Below, piece by piece: positions 5,665 through 5,858 of a stretch of 5,858 nt of DNA. The position numbers and the translations under genes are program-made. Source of the DNA: an actinobacterium SCGC AAA015-D07 (lineage in GTDB: Bacteria > Actinomycetota > Acidimicrobiia > Actinomarinales > Actinomarinaceae); assembly GCA_000384495.1 (NCBI GenBank), contig ARQR01000015.1:1-5858 (forward strand). Direction: 5' to 3'. The notes below the pieces were generated by a model that was not told the DNA's origin, did no database searches, and saw only the letters and a list, made by a program, of their open reading frames with translations. How positions within the stretch are numbered: the stretch's first letter is position 1; the number at the start of each line of letters is the position of its first letter.

Positions 5665-5858
5665 AAAGATTCATTACTTTTACAACGGAATATTTTATAC
5701 AAGGAGTATTAATGAATTTGTTAATGATATATTGTTCCAGAAAATTTATGGAGGAGAGGGTCTTTTAAAAAAAATATTAAAAATATCAAAAAATTCAAAC
5801 ATTAGTTTTAGTTCGTCAATGGTAAATGAAAATTCAATTAAACCCTGGATTAAATCAG
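5645..5858 (+). CDS. Unrecognised protein, N-terminal part only
   Basis: This reading frame opens at the ATG at 5645, 20 bp before the end of the Nudix gene, and runs without a stop to the right edge (71 codons). An in-frame stop at 5639-5641 makes 5645 the earliest possible start. The visible part is rich in Lys, Asn, Ile, Tyr and Ser, for example KKIHYFYNGIFYTRSINEF (residues 7-25) and GGEGLLKKILKIS (37-49). It has no signal peptide and no hydrophobic segment long enough for a membrane helix. I do not recognise a family. In mycobacteria the gene after mutT4 encodes a large exported protein followed by murJ; this N-terminus does not look like an exported protein, so the synteny may end here. 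The other two forward frames stop within this stretch, which supports this frame. The overlap suggests co-transcription with the Nudix gene. Confidence 0.6.
   Translation, partial: MYSTENKKIHYFYNGIFYTRSINEFVNDILFQKIYGGEGLLKKILKISKNSNISFSSSMVNENSIKPWIKS

Noticed and set aside
5701..5768. AAGGAG followed by an ATG at 5712 opening an 18-codon frame
   Set aside because: It is the best Shine-Dalgarno match in the window, but the other genes here do not use such sites, the frame stops at once, and it lies inside the longer open frame from 5645.
5760..5777. T/A-rich run (CTTTT followed by eight A) as a possible slippery site joining two frames
   Set aside because: The frame from 5645 is already continuous across it, so no frameshift is needed.

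Overview
The window is a compact, AT-rich stretch (roughly one third G+C by eye) that is almost entirely coding. It holds housekeeping genes, with no sign of mobile elements, CRISPR arrays, rRNA or tRNA. The best lineage clue is gene order plus protein type. A CCA-adding/poly(A) polymerase (pcnA) of the fused nucleotidyltransferase-HD kind is divergent from a Nudix hydrolase with only 36 bp between them. This is the arrangement known from Actinobacteria (Rv3907c/Rv3908 in Mycobacterium tuberculosis). The cis-prenyltransferase also has the C-terminal pattern of the actinobacterial short-chain enzymes. Low G+C together with actinobacterial gene types suggests a streamlined aquatic actinobacterium, perhaps of the marine Actinomarinales type. 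That placement is inference and no marker gene proves it.

Minus strand, read from 5193 down to 1: pcnA, argR, pepP, uppS-type cis-prenyltransferase, an 81-residue two-helix membrane protein, and an M48 Ste24-like membrane protease cut by the window's left edge. The gaps are 36, 45, 2, -4 (an ATGA overlap) and 11 bp, so pepP through the protease are almost certainly one transcription unit. The 36 bp pcnA-argR gap is almost completely filled by two ARG-box-like palindromes, which points to ArgR autoregulation and perhaps arginine control of the genes downstream. Plus strand: the Nudix gene, then a partly visible unrecognised gene that overlaps its end by 20 bp and runs off the right edge.

Functionally the set mixes RNA 3'-end processing (pcnA), arginine-responsive repression (argR), proline-peptide turnover (pepP), polyprenyl lipid synthesis (uppS), membrane proteolysis (M48) and nucleotide clean-up (Nudix). 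None of the genes has a convincing Shine-Dalgarno sequence. Several have a TANNNT hexamer 6-7 bases before the start codon, as expected for leaderless transcripts. I found no clearly new biological system. The most notable signals are the ARG-box pair, a charged insertion between two metal ligands of PepP, an Asn-to-His change in the cis-prenyltransferase active-site motif, and the coupled small membrane protein between the prenyltransferase and the CAAX-type protease.
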